Origin: Alcanivorax quisquiliarum
GTDB taxonomy: Bacteria; Pseudomonadota; Gammaproteobacteria; Pseudomonadales; Alcanivoracaceae
Length of the DNA: 64,000 nt
Direction of reading: 5' to 3'
NCBI RefSeq assembly: GCF_023051175.1
Contig: NZ_JALKII010000009.1
Coordinates: 1-64,000 of the forward strand
Part shown: piece after piece, positions 61,160 through 64,000 of the stretch
Position numbering within the stretch: position 1 is the stretch's first letter
Layout of the letters: the number at the start of each line of letters is the position of its first letter
Notes under the pieces: generated by a model
What the model was told of the DNA's origin: nothing
The model's input: the letters and a program-made list of their open reading frames with translations, nothing else
Databases searched by the model: none
Program-made: the position numbers and the translations under genes

Positions 61160-63980
61160 AGTGGCGCACCTCACCCGCTCCGTCGATGTTGTCTACGCAA
61201 CGGCCGCACAGCTCCGGGTGGGCGGCGTGCTGGCCGATATCTTCACGGTGGTGCCAGCAGCGCACGCATTTGCTGTGTGGCGAGGCGGTGATCTGCACGC
61301 CCAGCCCCGGCACGGCGGAAGGCGCCAGCTCGGCCGGCATGGCGGAGAGCGGCGCCAGGGTGGCGGTCGATGTGATGGTCACGAAACGCAATTCATCGCC
61401 CAGTGCTTCCAGCAGTTTCTGCTTGGCTTCATCCACATACAGCACCGCATCAGCGGCCAGGTTGGCGCGCACGACCTTGTCGTTGCGGGCATCTTCGATG
61501 GCCTTGTTGACGGCCTGTTTGATTTGCTGCACTTGCTGCCAGAAGTGCGCGTTCATGGCGCTCTCTTGCGGCAGGCGAAACAGCCCGGTGTACCACTCGG
61601 CGACGAACACAGAAACGTCACGCTCGCCGGGCAGGTGCTGCCAGATTTCCTCAGCGGTGAAACTGAGAATCGGCGCCATCCAGCGCACCAGTGCTTCGCT
61701 GATGTGGTAGAGCGCTGTCTGGCAGGAGCGGCGGGCGCGCGACTCGGCCTGCGTGGTGTACTGCCTGTCCTTGATGATATCCAGATAGAAGCCACCCAGA
61801 TCGACCAGACAGAAATGGTGGATGCGCTGATACACCTGATGAAACTGGAATTCATCAAACAGCGTGCGGATTTCTTCCTGCAATTCGGCGGCACGATCCA
61901 CCACCCAGCGATCCAGCGCCAGCATGTCGTCCGGTTGCAGGGCATTTTCGGTGGGATCAAAGCCGTTCAGGTTGGCGAGCAGAAAGCGCGCTGTGTTACG
62001 GATGCGGCGATAAGCATCGCCCATCTGCTTGAGAATATTGTGCGACACACTCATCTCGCCACGATAATCCGTGGCGGCTACCCACAGGCGCAGGATATCC
62101 GCGCCCAGCGTGGAGGTGACTTCCTGCGGCGCTATCACGTTGCCCAGGGATTTCGACATTTTGCGGCCGGCTTCGTCTACCGTGAAGCCGTGAGTGAGCA
62201 CAGTCTTGTAAGGCGGTGCATTGCGGATCGCCAGGCTGGTCAGTAAAGAGGACTGGAACCAGCCGCGATGCTGGTCGGAGCCTTCCAGATATACATCAGC
62301 CGGCACCTGCAACTCGGGCCGTTGCTCCAATACACAAAAATGCGTGACGCCGGAATCGAACCACACATCCAGCGTGTCGGTGACTTTCTGGTAGCGGCCC
62401 GCATCGGCCGCCAGGCCCTGCTCAGCCAGGAAAGCATCGCAATCGAGCGAGAACCAGGCTTCCACACCTTCCTGCTCGACCCGTTTTGCCACTGCCTCGA
62501 TCAACCGTGGCGTTTCCGGGTGCGGCTCGCTGGTTTCACGGTCAACGAACAGCGCAATCGGCACGCCCCAGGTGCGCTGCCGCGAGATACACCAGTCCGG
62601 CCGATCCTTGAGCATACCTTCGATGCGCGCCTTGCCCCATTCGGGCACCCAGCGCACGTCGTCCACTGCTTTGTTGGCCAGGCCCTGCAAGCCGGCCCTG
62701 TTCATGCTGACAAACCATTGCGGCGTGGCGCGAAAGATCAGCGCTGTCTTGTGCCGCCAGCAATGCGGGTAGCTATGGGTAATTTTTGCCAGCGCGATCA
62801 GGTTGCCGTTTGCTTTCAACGCCTCGATGACCGGCTCGTTGGCTTTGTTGACATGCTGGCCACCGACGACGGGCGTGCTGTCGACAAACAGCCCGGAATC
62901 CAGCAATGGGCTATCGGTTTCCAGGCCGTAGCGCTGGCCCACGACAAAGTCATCCTGCCCGTGGCCGGGAGCGGTGTGCACTGCGCCGGTGCCGGCATCC
63001 GTGGTCACGTGCTCGCCAAGAATCACCGGCACTTGTGCGGGCAAGAACGGGTGCGCCAGCCGCATGTTCTCCAGTACCGCACCGGCAAACGGTTTGGAAT
63101 GCACCACATCCGCCAGCCCGGCGCGCTCGGCGACGGCCTCCGCCAGTGCCTCGGCCACGATCAACGCACGCGGCCCGTTCTCGCTGGTGCCGCTGATGAC
63201 GACATAATCCAGCTCCGGGTGCACCGCCACCGCCTTGTTGGCCGGCAGTGTCCACGGCGTGGTCGTCCAGATTGCTACCGCTGGCGCCGCGGCCTGTACG
63301 CCGGTGCGCTCGGCAAAATCGGCCGCATCCACCACCTGAAATGCTACGTCGATGGAATACGATTGCTTGTCCTGGTATTCCACTTCCGCCTCGGCCAGTG
63401 CGGAGCCGCAATCCAGGCACCAGTGCACCGGCTTGAAGCCTTTTTGCAAATGCCCGTTATCAACGATCTTGCCCAGCGCACGAATGATATTCGCCTCGAA
63501 GGCGTAATCCATCGTCAGGTAGGGGTTGTCCCAGTCACCAAAGATGCCAAGGCGGATGAATTCCTCACGCTGGCCATCGACCTGGCTGGCTGCGTAGCGG
63601 CGGCACTCTTCGCGGAAGGTGCGGGCGTCGACCTTTTGCCCCGCTTTGCCCACTTTCTGCTCCACCTTGTGCTCGATCGGCAGGCCGTGGCAGTCCCAGC
63701 CCGGCACATAAGGTGAATCAAAGCCGTTCAGCGTCTGCGATTTGACGATCATGTCCTTGATGATCTTGTTCAGCGCGTGGCCGATATGAATGCTGCCGTT
63801 GGCATAAGGAGGGCCGTCGTGCAGCACGAATTTCGGCCGGCCGGCAAAGCGTTCGCGGATGGCCTGATACAGATTGCTTTGTTGCCAGGCGGCCACTTGC
63901 TGCGGTTCACGCTGGGCCAGCCCGGCCTTCATCGGAAACGGCGTATCGGGCAGGTTCAGTGTGGCCTTGTAATCAGTCAT
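61152..63980 (-). CDS. ileS: Isoleucyl-tRNA synthetase
   Basis: A complete 942-residue class I synthetase. HIGH motif is in [20 protein letters not shown] in [14 protein letters not shown], the editing domain has [20 protein letters not shown], and the C-terminal zinc ligands are [10 protein letters not shown] and ELCGRCV. The stop overlaps the lspA start, so lspA is translationally coupled. The start at 63980 has a GAGAGATGAC upstream context. ribF, the usual next gene upstream, is outside the window. Confidence 0.98.
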   Translation of the reverse strand: MTDYKATLNLPDTPFPMKAGLAQREPQQVAAWQQSNLYQAIRERFAGRPKFVLHDGPPYANGSIHIGHALNKIIKDMIVKSQTLNGFDSPYVPGWDCHGLPIEHKVEQKVGKAGQKVDARTFREECRRYAASQVDGQREEFIRLGIFGDWDNPYLTMDYAFEANIIRALGKIVDNGHLQKGFKPVHWCLDCGSALAEAEVEYQDKQSYSIDVAFQVVDAADFAERTGVQAAAPAVAIWTTTPWTLPANKAVAVHPELDYVVISGTSENGPRALIVAEALAEAVAERAGLADVVHSKPFAGAVLENMRLAHPFLPAQVPVILGEHVTTDAGTGAVHTAPGHGQDDFVVGQRYGLETDSPLLDSGLFVDSTPVVGGQHVNKANEPVIEALKANGNLIALAKITHSYPHCWRHKTALIFRATPQWFVSMNRAGLQGLANKAVDDVRWVPEWGKARIEGMLKDRPDWCISRQRTWGVPIALFVDRETSEPHPETPRLIEAVAKRVEQEGVEAWFSLDCDAFLAEQGLAADAGRYQKVTDTLDVWFDSGVTHFCVLEQRPELQVPADVYLEGSDQHRGWFQSSLLTSLAIRNAPPYKTVLTHGFTVDEAGRKMSKSLGNVIAPQEVTSTLGADILRLWVAATDYRGEMSVSHNILKQMGDAYRRIRNTARFLLANLNGFDPTENALQPDDMLALDRWVVDRAAELQEEIRTLFDEFQFHQVYQRIHHFCLVDLGGFYLDIIKDRQYTTQAESRARRSCQTALYHISEALVRWMAPILSFTAEEIWQHLPGERDVSVFVAEWYTGLFRLPQESAMNAHFWQQVQQIKQAVNKAIEDARNDKVVRANLAADAVLYVDEAKQKLLEALGDELRFVTITSTATLAPLSAMPAELAPSAVPGLGVQITASPHSKCVRCWHHREDIGQHAAHPELCGRCVDNIDGAGEVRHYA

Positions 63981-64000
63981 GTCATCTCTCGGACGTTATT

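Overview
The window is chromosomal DNA from a Gram-negative gammaproteobacterium. It carries outer-membrane assembly (bamD), a type IV pilus minor-pilin cluster (fimU-pilV-pilW-pilX-pilY1), pilS/pilR, the ispH-fkpB-lspA-ileS block and a clpB-pgeF-rluD/bamD neighbourhood. Housekeeping gene order, high-GC codon use, a FATP-type acyl-CoA synthetase and two BCCT osmolyte carriers suggest a marine, Alcanivorax-like lineage. That genus-level guess is an inference and is not proven by the sequence.

Layout. 1-150: promoter and boxA leader of an rRNA operon running off the left edge. 240-3846: aldehyde dehydrogenase, pssA and ilvC, with ilvY divergent from ilvC. 4.9-8.3 kb: a DUF488 protein, a HipBA toxin-antitoxin pair, a 15-copy 14-bp tandem repeat and a 682-bp internally deleted ISL3-type element with an 8-bp target duplication. 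8.3-20.5 kb: metabolic genes, an AraC regulator and two BCCT transporters, one with a damaged-looking 5' end. 21.0-23.9 kb: a Slam-type outer-membrane translocon next to its probable secreted client, which has a long coiled coil and a TbpB-like C-terminal barrel. 24.3-36.5 kb: an integron flanked by two MAPEG genes. 36.8-39.1 kb: ilvBN with a candidate leader peptide. 39.4-51.9 kb: DUF4124, clpB (sigma-32 promoter), pgeF, rluD, bamD, nadE, a PP0621-type protein, pilS, pilR and thiO. 52.0-59.0 kb: pilE, fimT and the minor pilin/pilY1 operon. 59.1-64 kb: ispH, fkpB, lspA and ileS.

The main accessory feature is the integron. I find 16 attC sites (46 to 134 bp) between 24978 and 34593, all oriented for a minus-strand array that starts at a broken, divergent intI remnant at 35694. 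Cassettes include a PD-(D/E)XK-like protein, a lipoprotein, a TIGR02391/Ymh protein, a GFA-family protein, a Spy/CpxP-like protein, a DUF4145 protein, HigBA, a 49-residue membrane peptide and several unknowns. Five cassette proteins carry HEPN-like R-N-x3-H or related motifs. One 346-bp cassette-plus-attC unit is present twice with a single mismatch. Two cassette genes are frameshifted. With the integrase lost, the array cannot rearrange by itself.

The two systems most worth testing are the HEPN-rich cassette set with a nuclease-like first cassette, and the Slam/coiled-coil client pair.
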